Assembly: GCA_003508835.1 (NCBI GenBank)
Contig: PUFA01000105.1
Span: 558,001-622,000, forward strand
Source of the DNA: Eonycteris spelaea
Lineage: Eukaryota > Chordata > Mammalia > Chiroptera > Pteropodidae
Direction of reading: 5' to 3'
DNA length: 64,000 nucleotides
Below the pieces are notes generated by a model that saw only the letters and a program-made list of their open reading frames with translations, had not been told where the DNA came from and did not search any database. The translations under genes and the position numbers were made by a program. Shown piece after piece: positions 1 to 10,990 of the stretch; within the stretch, counting starts at the first letter, position 1, and each line of letters starts with the position of its first letter.

Positions 1-1084
1 AAGTTTCTACTTGGTTCTGGAGGTTGGGTGGGGCCTGGGTGGTTGGGAAGAGACTTCAGGTGAAGGTAGAACTTATAAAAAGGTGGAGAGGGTGAAATAT
101 ACAAGATGCATTTCAATGATTGAGAATGGCTAAACGTGGTGGTACTTGAATGCTGGAAATAACTGCCATACGTATTCCAAATACTTACCCAGTTTAAAGG
201 CCTTTGAATACTCTGATATTCAGTTTGTAATTTCTTGAGGTTCTGAGTCTTCTGATGAAATATTTTTTATTTGCGCTTCTTTTGAATTTTAATTGATGTG
301 TGCTTTGCTTTGCGGTTTTAAATTTCAGATTAACTTCGACATCAAGGTCAGAGAGGTTTCTTCTGAAACACAGTCCAGTGAACTCCCACATCGTACTTCA
401 TTCTTTCATCCCTACCCCACCCAAAGAGATTATAGCATGTGCTTTAACTAATGAGTTCTAGACAACAGGTTTGGTGATGTTTTGGAATCCAGAATGAGTA
501 ATTCTTTGAAGCATCTAAAACCTTTCCTTATACTTTTTCCACATTTATTTGGAATTGATAGACTGTTAAAAAAGGGAAAATATGATCAGCACATTTATGT
601 GGAAATAGCAGGCATAACTCCACAACATGATTTTTATGAGAAATGAGAATTGAACTTATTTATTAAGTGGCAGATCGCTGTCTGGCTCTTTCCCAAACAT
701 ATGACACTGAATATCATTTCACAAGTTTGTAATCTTCAAGCTTAAACTGCTAGAAGCTTATCTCTTCATGCCTGCCACATTTGCAACCAGTTCCAAACGG
801 AATAGCTTCAGAGAATTCTGCTGACATCACACTTTATGTAAATCCCATGCTTCATGTAAGTCCGCCTCCCTCACTTGCGCAGTGCACAGCCTGTGCCCCA
901 TATAGTAACTGCTTGCAAATGGTGTAGCAGGCAGAGGTGATGCCCAGGCTATGATTTTGTGATAGAAACAACTAACTTCTTCATAGCTACAGGAGGAAGT
1001 GATAGTTTAATACTTAACTCTATGTAGCATGGGCACAATCCAATCTTTACCTCCTCTAACACTTGATTGACAGTTTGACAGTTT
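1..1084. other. no recognised feature
   Basis: AT-rich unique-looking sequence. I see no repeat signature, exon-like frame or RNA gene here. Short open frames are uninformative. Confidence 0.5.
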
Positions 1085-1350
1085 GGTTGAATGAAGAATT
1101 CTAGGTTGAAATTTTTTTTCCAAAGAATTTTAAAGGCTGTGTTCTATTTTTTTTGTTGTACACCATATTGCTACATACAAGGCTGATATGGTTTGATTCT
1201 GATTCTTTGTATATGTTAAGTTTTGACTCTTTAGATAGTTTTTGGATCTTCTCTTTGTCCCCAAATGCTATCAAAGTTTCTGGATTCTGAGTTATTCTCT
1301 CTTTTGGGTTACTTCTTGATTTTGGCAAACAACATTGTTCAATAGCTTGG
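1085..1350 (-). mobile_element. antisense L1/HAL1-type ORF1 fragment, first copy
   Basis: The minus-strand frame at 1,101-1,328 contains the stretch AFGDKEKIQKLSKESK, which resembles the DKEKIL-A-R-K segment in the RNA-recognition part of LINE-1/HAL1 ORF1 proteins (nucleic-acid chaperones of retrotransposition). The neighbouring copy at 1,360-2,460 covers the same part of the protein, so this is a separate piece and not its continuation. It is degenerate and not functional. The family (L1M or HAL1) cannot be settled by eye. Confidence 0.5.
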
Positions 1351-1359
1351 GAGGTAAAT

Positions 1360-2460
1360 TATTGAACATATTACATGTCTAAAAATATCTTTGAATATTT
1401 TAGTTTCTAGTTTGGTATTTTGGCTAGGTATAGATGTCTGGTAAAAATTATTTTCCCTCACAATTTTGAAGAAATTGATTCATAGCCTCATAACTTCTAG
1501 AATTGCTATTGAGGAAGCCGTTCTGATTTCTATTCCTTGATGTGATTCGTATTTTTTCTTGGAGAGCATTTGGTTCTTCTTTTTATCCTGGGAGTTCCAA
1601 ATTTCATAATGATCTGCCAAGGTGTGAATATTTTTAGAGGTATTTATTACATTGGACCCTTGGCCGGCCCTTTCAATCTGAAAACTCATATCTGTAACTT
1701 TGTGAACTCTTTTGTATTACTGATATATTAATTAATTAATTATTCTTCCAGAGTATCAAAATCTTTAGATATTGAACATACTAGTTCAATACTGATTCCC
1801 TAAATTTCATAGTTTTTAGCTTCTGTTTTTTTAAACATTTTTGTCTTTTATTCTTTGAAATATTTTATCTTCTTTTCTAGTGTCCTTATATTGTGTGTTT
1901 TCTGTGTGCTCTCATATTTTTAATTTCCAAGAATTTTTCTTGTTCTTGGAATGTTCTTTTCTTAAAAATAGCATCATGTCCTTTTACATGAATTCAATAT
2001 CTTTCTTATCTCTGCGAGGACATTAGTGATAATACAAATTTTTTTTTTCCATGCTCTTCCCTTCAGAGGACCTTTCTGTTGGTTCCGATCTCTGTCCATC
2101 ATTTTTTCATGCTTTCCTCAAATATCTGATGATCCATGTCAGTATCTAATATTTGAGAATGAAATTCAGAAAAGGTAATCTCTGCGTGAGGCTCGCCAAA
2201 TAGTGGGCTCTCTGCAGCATGACTGGGTAAGGCTGTTTCACTGAACTGGGCAGTTTGTCCAGAAAGAGTTCTTTTAATCTTTTGCTGGGGCCTTATAAGA
2301 GGGCTGTTGTTATTCCAGGAGTCTAACTGTTCAGTTTGTAAACTTTCCTGGGATCTTTCTGCAGGACTCTGGTCCTCAGCTGTGCCTGGCATTCCTTTAG
2401 GCCCATTCTTATAAGAATGTCTAGGAGAATCCAGTTTTTTTTTCCAGATTGGAGAGAGGA
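1360..2460 (-). mobile_element. antisense L1/HAL1-type fragment: ORF1 and upstream part
   Basis: The minus-strand frame at 1,480-1,689 starts MSFQIERA and later reads DKKKNQMLSKKKYESHQGIE. This matches the layout of LINE ORF1: an IERAH-like motif, then the H-x-I and DKEKIL-type motifs, then a V/H-x-x-x-G-I block. Upstream on the minus strand (1,690-2,100) lies the AT-rich region expected for the coiled-coil half. From 2,100 to about 2,460 the sequence becomes richer in GC, as expected towards a LINE 5' part. Many substitutions and stops make it a fossil. ORF2 is absent, which fits either a truncated L1M or the ORF2-less HAL1. Confidence 0.55.
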
Positions 2461-4200
2461 GATTGATATATTTGTATTATCTTTGTCCTGTAGATTTATA
2501 GCTTAAAAAAAAAAAACTCTTTACCTTGTTTTTAATAGATTATGAAAGGCATTCAAAGTTGATCCTTTGTTTTTAATCTTCCATATTTAACCTGTGGCCA
2601 TTGGCATCCTCTTCAGAGCTCGGGGCCTCTTGGCCTCCTCAGACACACTCCAGGGCTGTGATGTAGATCTCAGATCTCCACATCATTGCAGCCACAGCAA
2701 ATTTTACCAGAAGTTGATGGTCCTTGAACTTCACTCCGCACTCTGTGCAGAGTCTGCCTTTATGTGAGGTGGTTTCTCACCTTCATTGCAATCTTCAGTG
2801 CCCCCCTCAAAGTGACCGAAATAGCACCTCAATAGGGTTCTGTTTGGTTTCCAAAGCAACGCAATTTGTGGTCTGTGGCCAGTGCTCTGTGAGTTCACTA
2901 TGCCTCTGGCTCCCTGGAAGACTCAGCTGGCCAGAAATGGAAATTTGAGTCCAGCCAGGCCCAACCTTACTTCTGATCTCTGTCACCATGTCACCTGCAA
3001 TATAACCTTCCTATCCCTGCCCTTCTCAGCCCTGTGCTTAATCCTTCACTCTTCTCACTGCTACCTTCTTGCTCACCAACTCTGTTAGAAACATCATGAC
3101 ATTTTCAACAATGTTTTTTTAAATCTCTTTATCTCTAGTGTCTCTCTCTCTCTCTTTTTAATCTCTAGTCTCTTTACAGAATTCTTTCTAAGACCTTTCC
3201 TTACCTTTGTTTAACTGATGACAAATTTAAACTCATGAGAACCCCCGGCCCTTGCAATATTTCATAAATCTTTTGACCCTTTTTTGGAGTTTAGAATTTA
3301 TTGAATTACTTTTGAGTGGTATGTTTGCAAGGAGAAATGCTTGCAAGGAGAATGTTTTGCTTATGTCAGTATACTAAGTTCATATTATAAATTTCTTTAA
3401 AATACAACTTTTATTTTGGATTCTCAAATCAAAAAGGGGAAAAATTAAAATTTATATGTATAAGATAGATTATTCATTATTGCATATACACATTTAAATA
3501 TTTTATCATATGTACATTTTAACTTTTTCCATTTAAAAGAGATGAAGCAAACTCTTTATTTTACTATAAACCTATTTTAGAAACTAAATTGAAACGTAAT
3601 CATCTATTACTTCATCGAGAAAGCACTTTATGGCCTGAGGTTTGAGATTACTTCACTTTCCATTTTAACTGAAACCTAGCTTTCATCCTAAGGATGCTAT
3701 CTTCTTGTAAATCTCTTGAGTAAAGATAATTGTTCCCTCATCTCACGGGCCATGAATATGCCATCAGCAATTGCTCCCACCCCTTTGCCAACCTGACCAT
3801 TGTTATTATCTGAATTTCGGGCATTCTCCTTTATTACTTGAGGGTATTGTCATTTGACTCACAGCCCTCTTCCATCTAGTTATGATGGGTGAATGCTGTC
3901 TTAGCTGTGGAAGGGGACATCATATTCCTTATGTTTGACGATTCTAGCCTGAAGCAGCTCTGTATGGCCTTTGAAATCGCAGACTCCAATAACCAACCAT
4001 TCTCTACTACCCTTAACTCTCTATGTCTTTAGTCCTTCCTCTTGTCTCCAGTACCCTGAGCTCAGACCTCTCTCTGATCTCCAGTCTCTCATCCTTCCTT
4101 GTCCTCAGTCCATTAGCCTCCTTCGTGGCTTGCTGCTTCTCCATCTAGCGTAGACTTCCTTGCATATTTGACTATTGTTTTCCCCACCATTCTCAACACT
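2461..4200. other. no recognised feature
   Basis: Unique-looking sequence, moderately GC-rich at 2,600-3,100 and AT-rich afterwards. A short TC run sits near 3,140. Frames of 60-74 codons on both strands overlap each other and lack splice context, so I do not call a gene. Confidence 0.45.
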
Positions 4201-4204
4201 TTCT

Positions 4205-4405
4205 TAGTAATAACAAAAGATAACATTTATTAAGCATGTTTTAGGCATCAGGTATGTTGTTAACCACTTTACATAGATAATCCTATTTCATTCTTAAAAA
4301 AAAAAAACCCTCTGTGCTTAAATTTATTATTATTATCTCGAATTTACAGATGAAGAAACTATGACCAGGCAAGGTTAGCTATCTTGCTGCTGTCTGGCTT
4401 CAGGA
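4205..4405 (-). mobile_element. MIR SINE, antisense
   Basis: Carries the reverse-complement MIR landmarks in order: aacatttattaagc, a pair of taaccactttacat and atcctatttcattc, then tttacagatgaagaaact. An A-run at about 4,296 interrupts it. tRNA-derived ancient mammalian SINE, heavily diverged. Confidence 0.7.
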
Positions 4406-5025
4406 TGCATACTGCGTTAAATCATTGTGTTGGTATCTCAACAGTTTCACTTTACCTGCTTCACGGTTGCTCCTTGGATCGCTTTTGTCATCCAGATCAT
4501 CCATTCTTACCAGGACTTCTGAGAGGTGCTGGAGAAAAATCACAACCCCTGTGGAGGTTGGTGCCATGGCAGAATGATGGTGTCCAGAATCACGTGGGCT
4601 TTTCTCTGAGTCCAGTTTACGTGCACCACGTCAGGAAACGCGTTCTGCAGTGGTTATTCCAAGCTTTCGAGACAAGCCTCAGGTCCTTTATCTCCCTCCC
4701 AGCTCTTATGACCCCTCACTAAGCATGACATGACTCTCAGGTGTGAACTGCCTCAGTTTCCTGCCCGCACACTGACAAATAGACTTCTGTCTGCAACCCC
4801 ATTAGACGCTTTTCCTTCCGTCTGTTCAAAACTAATCTTTGTGTCTGGACTCTATACCTCTCACTCTCCCATCTAGTCCAAGAAAGGGCTCGTATCACAC
4901 ACATTTCTTGCCTTTTTTCTGCACTTTTTGTCTCCCTGTCTCCACTGGCTTCTTCTCTCTCTTATCCACATTCTCTGTTGACAGGCTTGAGACATACATT
5001 AGCCCTGTTTTTAGCAAGAAGTCGA
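4406..5025. other. no recognised feature; one open frame
   Basis: Unique-looking pyrimidine-rich sequence. A plus-strand frame at 4,384-4,722 (112 codons) begins inside the MIR tail and shows no motif I recognise, so it is probably fortuitous. Confidence 0.4.
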
Positions 5026-5440
5026 CAGGACAGTTTGAAAGAGTTTAATGAAGAGAGCGTTTACAAAGCTATGATCAGACAGACTGCTAGCAAACTCTAA
5101 GCATTGTAGACATGCAGGGCTGAGGGGCATGAGAATTCAACAGTCATTGGAACCCCCCTCCTCAAAAAAAGAGTTATATGGATAAGATAAACTTGGGGAG
5201 AGTTGGTCAAGTGGCAGGGCTGGTTTCTGTGGGAAGATTTCTGAGAAATAAATAGCCCGACCTTATTCTTCTCCCTCCTGTTTCTTGCCAGAGCCTCTCA
5301 TTGACAAAACAGAGCCAGAGGCTAGAGGACAGAAGATTCCTTGTTGTATATAAGCCACAGAGATCAGCCTCTAGAGCACAGCCCTGGTGGAGGAGGATAA
5401 AAAGTGATTCTGGAGGGGTAAACAGAAGATAGAAATATTG
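5026..5440 (-). mobile_element. ERVL-like LTR, antisense
   Basis: Read on the minus strand this resembles an ancient ERVL-class LTR. On the plus strand it has gagtttaatgaagag, the stretch agcccgaccttattcttctc, a cctctcattgacaaa block, then agaggctagaggacag and agatcagcctctagagcaca, in the order I know from such LTRs. No internal retroviral region is attached, so it appears to be a solitary LTR. Sub-family is not assigned and boundaries are approximate. Confidence 0.45.
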
Positions 5441-6929
5441 TATGCAATCATTTTCTTTTCTGAAACATCTTCACTCTGATTTTCTTTGGAATACTAATTT
5501 TAAAGGACAGATGTCCATTACATTTTTTTTTAAATTGCCACTATCTTGTTTCTAGACAGTGGAAAAAAGCTCAAAAAATATAATATTGAGAAAACTGTCT
5601 GATTTCTACAAGTCTTTGTTCCATCATTCTAAGTATCCACTTACTCTGTGTCTTCAATATATAGTAGATACCAAAGAAGTGATTGAATTTGTTTTAGCTG
5701 CACTACACACCATTCTCCATTTGCTTGTATTTCTGCTGCCCGATAACTTCCAAAAGCTTCATTCTATAAGAAACAAAGGTGAGAGGAAAATCAAAAAACA
5801 AAAATACTCAGGATTTCCGCCCCCACAAGTATCAAAACAAAACGTGGAGCAATGTAACGCATTGTGAAGGAAGATTAACGTTAGGGTAAGGAAACAGGCT
5901 TCACCACCATGCCCGGCTTTGGCTAAGCCACGGTGAATATGGCTGAACTGTATGTAGCCAGGGAAGCCCCCATTAGAACTGGCTGGCCCGCACGTGCACA
6001 AACACTCCTTTCAAAAGGATGAGATTATATCTGGAGGCCAGCCCCCATTGCTCGTTCATCAGGATTTTCTCTTGCTTTTCTCTGTGTATCCAGCATGGAT
6101 CTTGGCTAGCCTGTTTTTGAAATGGATATGCCTGAGGCTTTTCTGGGATCCCGATGTTGAAAACGGTGGTTGTTGGCTTCCCAAAGGTGATCAGAGTGTC
6201 CTGGCTTGCTCGGAAGCGCCGAAGCCCCAAGTCTCCCTCGGGTCTGTCTGAAGGTTTGCACAGCTGTCTTATGTTCAGGATAAGGTGCATCACCACCAAT
6301 TATGCTGTCATCATTATGTCCCAACACGGTAAAAGTTTGCCACCTGGGCCTAGAAAGAAACTATGGGAATACACTGGTGGTTCTGGCCTGGGGAAAGGGT
6401 GACATGAAAATCTCAGCTTTGTCTTGAAATTAGGCAGCTCCTTAAGAAAACTCCATTGTCTTTTGAGGAAATTTGAATTGTGCTTACTTTTCAGCTTCTA
6501 TTTTCTCTTCTAATTGTATATTTCCCTTTTTAATTCTACTTAAAAATGTTTCCTGCCACCAGGCATGAAATAAGGCAGGTACATGTCTGATCACCATCTT
6601 TTGATACCTGGACATCTGTTCCAGTCTGTAGACTAAGTGAGTTTCGAATGGCCAGGCCACCCTACAGAAGGTTTTCATTATCATGAGCAATTATACCTAC
6701 ACTTTGGTTATATGCCACCATGTGAACAATGGTGTTGGAACCAGGTTAAATGCACATTGACTAAAAAATTGAAAAGGGCAGGAATGTTCTTCTTAATAGT
6801 CTCATTTATTTTCATGTAATTAAAAACTCAATATTGTATGTACTACATTTAAATGAAAATAAGACCGTTTTCAAATAGGGCTTTCATTCTTTCCTATTAC
6901 TTTATAGTCTTCCCTATGTTTATTCTCTC
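5441..6929. other. mostly unrecognised sequence
   Basis: No repeat family recognised. The part at 5,870-6,350 has unusual minus-strand openness and is listed separately. The rest is AT-rich and featureless. Confidence 0.4.
5870..6349 (-). other. candidate decayed coding or exonic stretch
   Basis: On the minus strand a reading frame runs from about 6,349 to 5,874 with only three internal stops (TAG, TAA, TAG). Two other minus-strand frames are also open over part of it (5,973-6,299 and 5,759-6,001). Just upstream is a pyrimidine-rich acceptor-like signal, tttctttctag, ending at 6,350. The frame reads, for example, GDAPYPEHKTAVQTFRQTR, a composition plausible for a soluble protein, but I do not recognise the family. 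No matching GT donor is evident. It could be a decayed exon, a retrocopy fragment without its tail, or chance. The local GC content exceeds that of the flanks. Confidence 0.15.
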
Positions 6930-7205
6930 CACAAATATTTATTGAGGGCCTTTTAATTGTCAAGTATTATTTTAGGTTCTGAGATTACAACAGAGAAAAA
7001 CAGATATTTGCAGATATTTGAATGCAGATATTTGCGTGAAGCAGAGATGAGTTCAGTGCAGTACCTGGTAGAGATAAGGTGTATAAAGAAAAGGTTACAT
7101 TTTACCTAGGATGGTCAGGGACGGCCTCTCCGAGGAGGAATCTTGTAGTGGAGATCTGAGTGCCGTGAAGGAGTGAGCCAAGAGACCGCCCGAGGAAAGA
7201 ACATT
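6930..7205 (-). mobile_element. L2 LINE 3' region, antisense
   Basis: Begins with acaaatatttattgagggcc, the reverse-complement L2 3' end, followed by tctgagattacaacagagaaaaa, then ggatggtcagggacggcctc and gaggaggaatctt, and then the L2-typical gaaggagtgagcca. The decamer cagatatttg occurs three times at 7,001-7,034, a small local duplication. Confidence 0.7.
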
Positions 7206-7312
7206 GAACCCATTAAACTCTACAGTTTGTATGTGTGTGAATGCATATGGCTACCCAGTTAAAGCACGTGATCGACAAATGCATATTTAGATTATATACT
7301 TTATATTCATCT

Positions 7313-7915
7313 TTGATGGTCAGTATAATGTGTCACCTGGGTTGGTGTTGGGGCACCAGATTAATTATTATTGCTGGGTATGTCTGTCGAGGTGTTTCTA
7401 GATGAGATTAGCATTTAACAGTGGACTCAGTAAAACAGATTGGCCTCGCCAGTGTGGGTGGGCCTTATCCAATCCACTGAGGCCTGAATAGAATAAAGCG
7501 TGAGGGAAGGAGGAATTAGCTTCTGTTTTTCCTGCTCACCGTTGTGCGGGGACATCTCATCTCTTCTTCTTCAGCTCTTGGGCTGGGATTTACACCACTG
7601 CCTCCCCTGGTTGTCAGGCTTTTAAACTCAGACTACATTATACCACCAGCTTTCCTCGGTCTCCAGCTTGCAGCTGGCAGACCCTGGGACTCCTCAGCCT
7701 CCACGATTGCATAGACTCATACTAAATCTCTGTGTGTGTGTGTGTTTATATATACACACATCTATACATAGTATACTCATATATGTAGGGATATATATAG
7801 ACATGTGTATATATATGAATATCCATATGTATATGTATATATATATGCACATATATACAAATTTTAAAGGAATGTATAAATACTCTGTTTGTCTGGAAAA
7901 CCCTAATAGTTTATC
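7313..7915 (+). mobile_element. ancient interspersed repeat (family X), copy 1
   Basis: Landmarks include gagattagcatttaacagt, ggactcagtaaaacagattg, gtgggtgggccttatccaat, gaggcctgaatagaata, ctttcctcggtctccagctt and a terminal ctggaaaaccctaata. This is a roughly 500-bp repeat widespread in mammals whose exact name I cannot give with certainty. A second copy lies in the opposite orientation at 30,755-31,205. The TG/TA-rich stretch near its 3' end has expanded into a microsatellite. Confidence 0.6.
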
Positions 7916-8110
7916 TGTCTGTCTATGCATGTATGTATGTATGTATGTATCTATTCATCTATCTATCATCTATCATATATCATCATCTATCTATATCTGT
8001 TATCTATCTTCTACATATCTCTATTTTCTATTGTCTATCGATTTATCGCTCATCTCTCTATCTTAACTAATCTCTCAGTCCCATCTATTTATCTATGTAT
8101 ACTGCTATGC
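7728..8110. repeat. compound microsatellite TG / TA / TATG / ATCT
   Basis: A TG run (7,730-7,745), an imperfect TATA-rich part to about 7,860, a short single-copy gap (the end of the family X repeat), then TATG units (7,928-7,950) and degenerate ATCT units to 8,110. The several open frames over it on both strands are artefacts of the repeat. Confidence 0.85.
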
Positions 8111-8574
8111 TTGTTTGAGTTTCTGCTTGTGTGAAAGCCTGGTGAACCCGATGGCCGTCCAGCCCCAGTGATGGTGCTGGTATATTCATAAGATGTATTG
8201 AATCACAGTCCAACATTCAGGAATGGTATGAAGCAGGAACCAGGCACTGAGGACCTTCAGTGGCCAGGGAATGGGAGAACGATGCTCACTGAGACTTAAT
8301 GATTAGAATGGCTACAGTGGTCCCGTCCCATGGGTCAGTTATGTTCTTGGAAGCACAGCATGGTTACTCAGCAGCACTGAGTTCTTCCGTGGGCCCTGCA
8401 TTCGTGTGGCTGGCGATCTGTATCGACTCTGAGAGATGAGCTCAACAATGAAGGTGGGCAGGTGAGGGCACATGTGGAAGCATCAGTAGACCTGTTTGAC
8501 CGGAACAGAGGTTTTGAAGAAAGGAAGGGTGAGAGAAAGTATTAGGAATGTAGGTGAAATTGTGGAGGGACTTA
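8111..8574. other. no recognised feature
   Basis: Unique-looking sequence of balanced composition. No coding, RNA or repeat signature seen. Confidence 0.4.
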
Positions 8575-8748
8575 ACACAGCGCTTCAAGCAAAGTCTTTA
8601 CAGATGAGTAAGCCTTAGTTATTTCATCTCTAAAAGGGGATAAGATCCATCTCATGGGGTGAGAATGAGATGACATAATACACATAAAATGTCTAGCATT
8701 ACACGGGACACATTAAGCGCTTAATAAAGAATAACTGCCGCTACTATG
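8575..8748 (+). mobile_element. MIR SINE, sense
   Basis: Sense MIR order: ttatttcatctctaaaaggg, then gagaatgagatgacataata, then cattaagcgcttaataaaga. The 5' tRNA-like part is missing or unrecognisable. Confidence 0.7.
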
Positions 8749-8789
8749 ATAATGAAAGTGGTGTTTAAAGATGATTAATGTGGCCATCG

Positions 8790-9250
8790 TGTGTAGGATG
8801 AGTTGGAGGAGGGAAATAGTGGAGTAGGGAGCCCAGTGACAACAAGGTTGTTTTAACAGAATAGGCATAAATGTAGTACTAATGAGGCTGGGAAAAAAGG
8901 TCCCATGAGAAATCACAGAAGGAAGAATTAAGAGGCCTCGGAAACTGCTTGGGAATGTGCCATGAAAGAGATGGAGAACTTAAAGATAGCTGGGATTTGA
9001 GCCCGGGTGATGGGAAGAGTGATGGGCAGTTCAAAGTACGGTACTGATTAGGATTATTAAATGATGATTCACTTAGAAGGGGTGGGCTGTGAGAGAGACC
9101 ACAGAAGAGGGGTCACACTCAGGGAAGGAGGATGGGGAGAATCAAGTAAAATAGACAAGTCCAGAGAAAAATTGTATCAAGCCCTGATGGTCAGGGAGAG
9201 AATAATGTCAAGGATAAGCTGCCTAGTCGTCTCTGTTAACTGGAGTAGAG
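8790..9250 (-). mobile_element. L2 LINE body, antisense, diverged
   Basis: The purine-rich plus strand follows the antisense L2 body in outline: agttggaggaggg, ataggcataaatgtag, gtgccatgaaagagatgg, gctgggatttgagcc, gtgatgggaagagtgatggg and later gtgagagagacc. Divergence is high, so confidence is moderate. The open plus-strand frame at 9,061-9,264 is incidental. Confidence 0.45.
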
Positions 9251-9829
9251 AGTTGAGGACTTAAACCAGATTTCTTCCTCCCTTGAGTTATTTATCCTTC
9301 CTTCCTTCCTCCTTCTTTTATTCTTTCCTTTCTTTTATTTCCTTCCTCAGTTGAAGAGTGGGCCAAGTCCTGTGTCTGGTACTGGGTGTATAAAGTAAAT
9401 AAATGAGATCCTTGCTGTCAAGAAGTTCACTATCCAAAGTGAGTTAGGAAAAAGACCAGGTACAAATGTGAGGAGTGGGTTCAATAAATTAGGTCTGGTT
9501 ATGTTGAATTGGGGGAGAAGGAATTAACCAATAAAGTAGAGATCTTTTCTTTCTGGAGATCCAGGAAATATTAAATAAGAAGATTTCGGTACGTTTGTTT
9601 GTTTATAAATCTGTAGGTGACATGAATATGTTTTCATTTATATGTGATATGAGTGGATGTTGCTCTCTACTGGCTCCTTAATGTAAGAAGCATGGGACCT
9701 TTGATAGTAGAAGGTTGATTTTGATTTTCATTGGAATAATTTTGAAATGATCCACCTCGCGATCATGATATATTACAGGATTGGTACTCTACTTTTCTTT
9801 CTGGATTAAGTAGCCCCAACTCATCAATC
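9251..9829. other. mostly unrecognised; weak L2-like 3' fragment
   Basis: A pyrimidine-rich patch of CTTC units lies at 9,290-9,345. Between 9,375 and 9,450 the sequence resembles the antisense L2/MIR phrase for a 3' end (actgggtgtataaagtaaat followed by atccttgctgtcaagaag), at low confidence. The remainder is featureless. Confidence 0.35.
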
Positions 9830-10013
9830 CGTCTCTGATGATGATCCGTAGACTTACAGCAGCAGCAGCAGCAGCAGCAGCAGCATCACCTGGGAACTGA
9901 TGAGGCCCCATCAGTTCCATCCCGGACCTATGGAAGCGGAGGGAAGGACCAGCCATCTGTGTTATCAGGAGTTATCCAAGTGATTCTGAGGCCAGCTAAA
10001 GTTTGAGAACTGA
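9830..10013 (+). mobile_element. MER5A-type hAT non-autonomous element
   Basis: Follows MER5A closely: gatccgtagactta, the agcagcatcacctgggaac core, a ccatcccggacctatgga segment, the agccatctgtgtta phrase, then agtgattctgaggc and gctaaagtttgagaac. MER5A is a short element mobilised by an hAT-Charlie transposase and is long inactive. Its natural AGCAGCATC motif has expanded to nine CAG units. Confidence 0.8.
9857..9883 (+). repeat. (CAG)9 inside MER5A
   Basis: Nine uninterrupted CAG triplets followed by CAT. They lie at the place where the MER5A consensus has only two or three related triplets. Confidence 0.95.
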
Positions 10014-10474
10014 TGCTTTAGGTTCCTAGCATGGAGGCTTGTATTTAGTGGGGAATCAATAACACCTGTTAATCGAATTAGTACTACCTGATGCTTTTTT
10101 TCCACCACTATCCGAGAGGTAGTAACAGATTTTCCGGTTGAAATATTACATGAGGTTCTCGTAGACAGAGGAAGAAACAAAAGTTTCTTGTCCTTTTCTG
10201 TCTGGCTTGATTTTCCTTTTTCAGTTAACCTTAGCAGGTGTCAGATTAAATTTGCTTTTCCATGTGAGACCCAGGTTCAGTTTGGAGATAGCAGCACCCT
10301 CATGGCGCCTAGTAACTGTGAAAGAGAATCGTGGGTGGCCATATGTCAGCGCCTTCTTCAGCCTCCACGTTTTATATGAAATCAGAGAAAGGAGTGCTCT
10401 TGCTTGGTTAGACCTCATCTCCTGGCCTCAGGTCAGTATTTGGTCTCGTTGATTTATGCGACCTTTTTGGGACT
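10014..10474. other. no recognised feature
   Basis: Unique-looking. Overlapping frames of 63-81 codons on both strands at 10,188-10,452 show no recognisable protein. Confidence 0.4.
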
Positions 10475-10990
10475 TCCCCTCTTAGCTTCCACCCTGATCT
10501 CTGCTCTTTACACTTGCAAGCTTCTTTTCCTGTCGTTAACTCTCTCTTTGTCCTCTTTGTTTTCATGATTTCCATGGCTCCAACTCATATTTCTAATGGA
10601 ATTCCTCCCTGACCTATCTTCCAAGCGCAGCCCTTCAGCAGAGTTCCACACCCGGATTTCTAACTGTCCTCTGGGACTTCCCCATGACATCCTGCTGGTA
10701 CCTGCAACTAACCCGGCCTGAACCAAGCTCCTCTATTATTCAACACTCTCTCTCAACTTCTCTATTTCCATCCAGGGTGTCATTATCCTTTAGTCACACC
10801 TGAAACACCAGACTGGACTTTAAGGAGCAGGATGGAGGCGAGGGCAGGAAGCGCCAGCACTGAGGCCCTTCCCCCGTGATTCCCTCTCAGTCGGGCCCTG
10901 TGTCTGCTTACTTCCTCTTTCCTTGTTCAGTCTTTTCTTGACCTGTCACCTCAGCGACTGCAGCAGCCTCCTAACTACTTTCTTCTCTGT
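10475..10990 (+). mobile_element. L2 LINE, sense, diverged
   Basis: Pyrimidine-rich text with L2 ORF-region phrases, ending in gactgcagcagcctcctaact, which corresponds to the sense L2 phrase for a Y-C-N-S-L-L type segment. The earlier part (10,540-10,740) has the same flavour but is weaker. A purine-rich insert at 10,820-10,860 interrupts it. Confidence 0.5.

Noticed and set aside
4384..4722. 112-codon plus-strand frame as a gene
   Set aside because: Starts inside a MIR, has no domain or splice context, and is expected by chance.
7668..8134. Open frames of 69-132 codons near 7.7-8.1 kb
   Set aside because: Repeat artefacts of the TG/TA/TATG/ATCT array.
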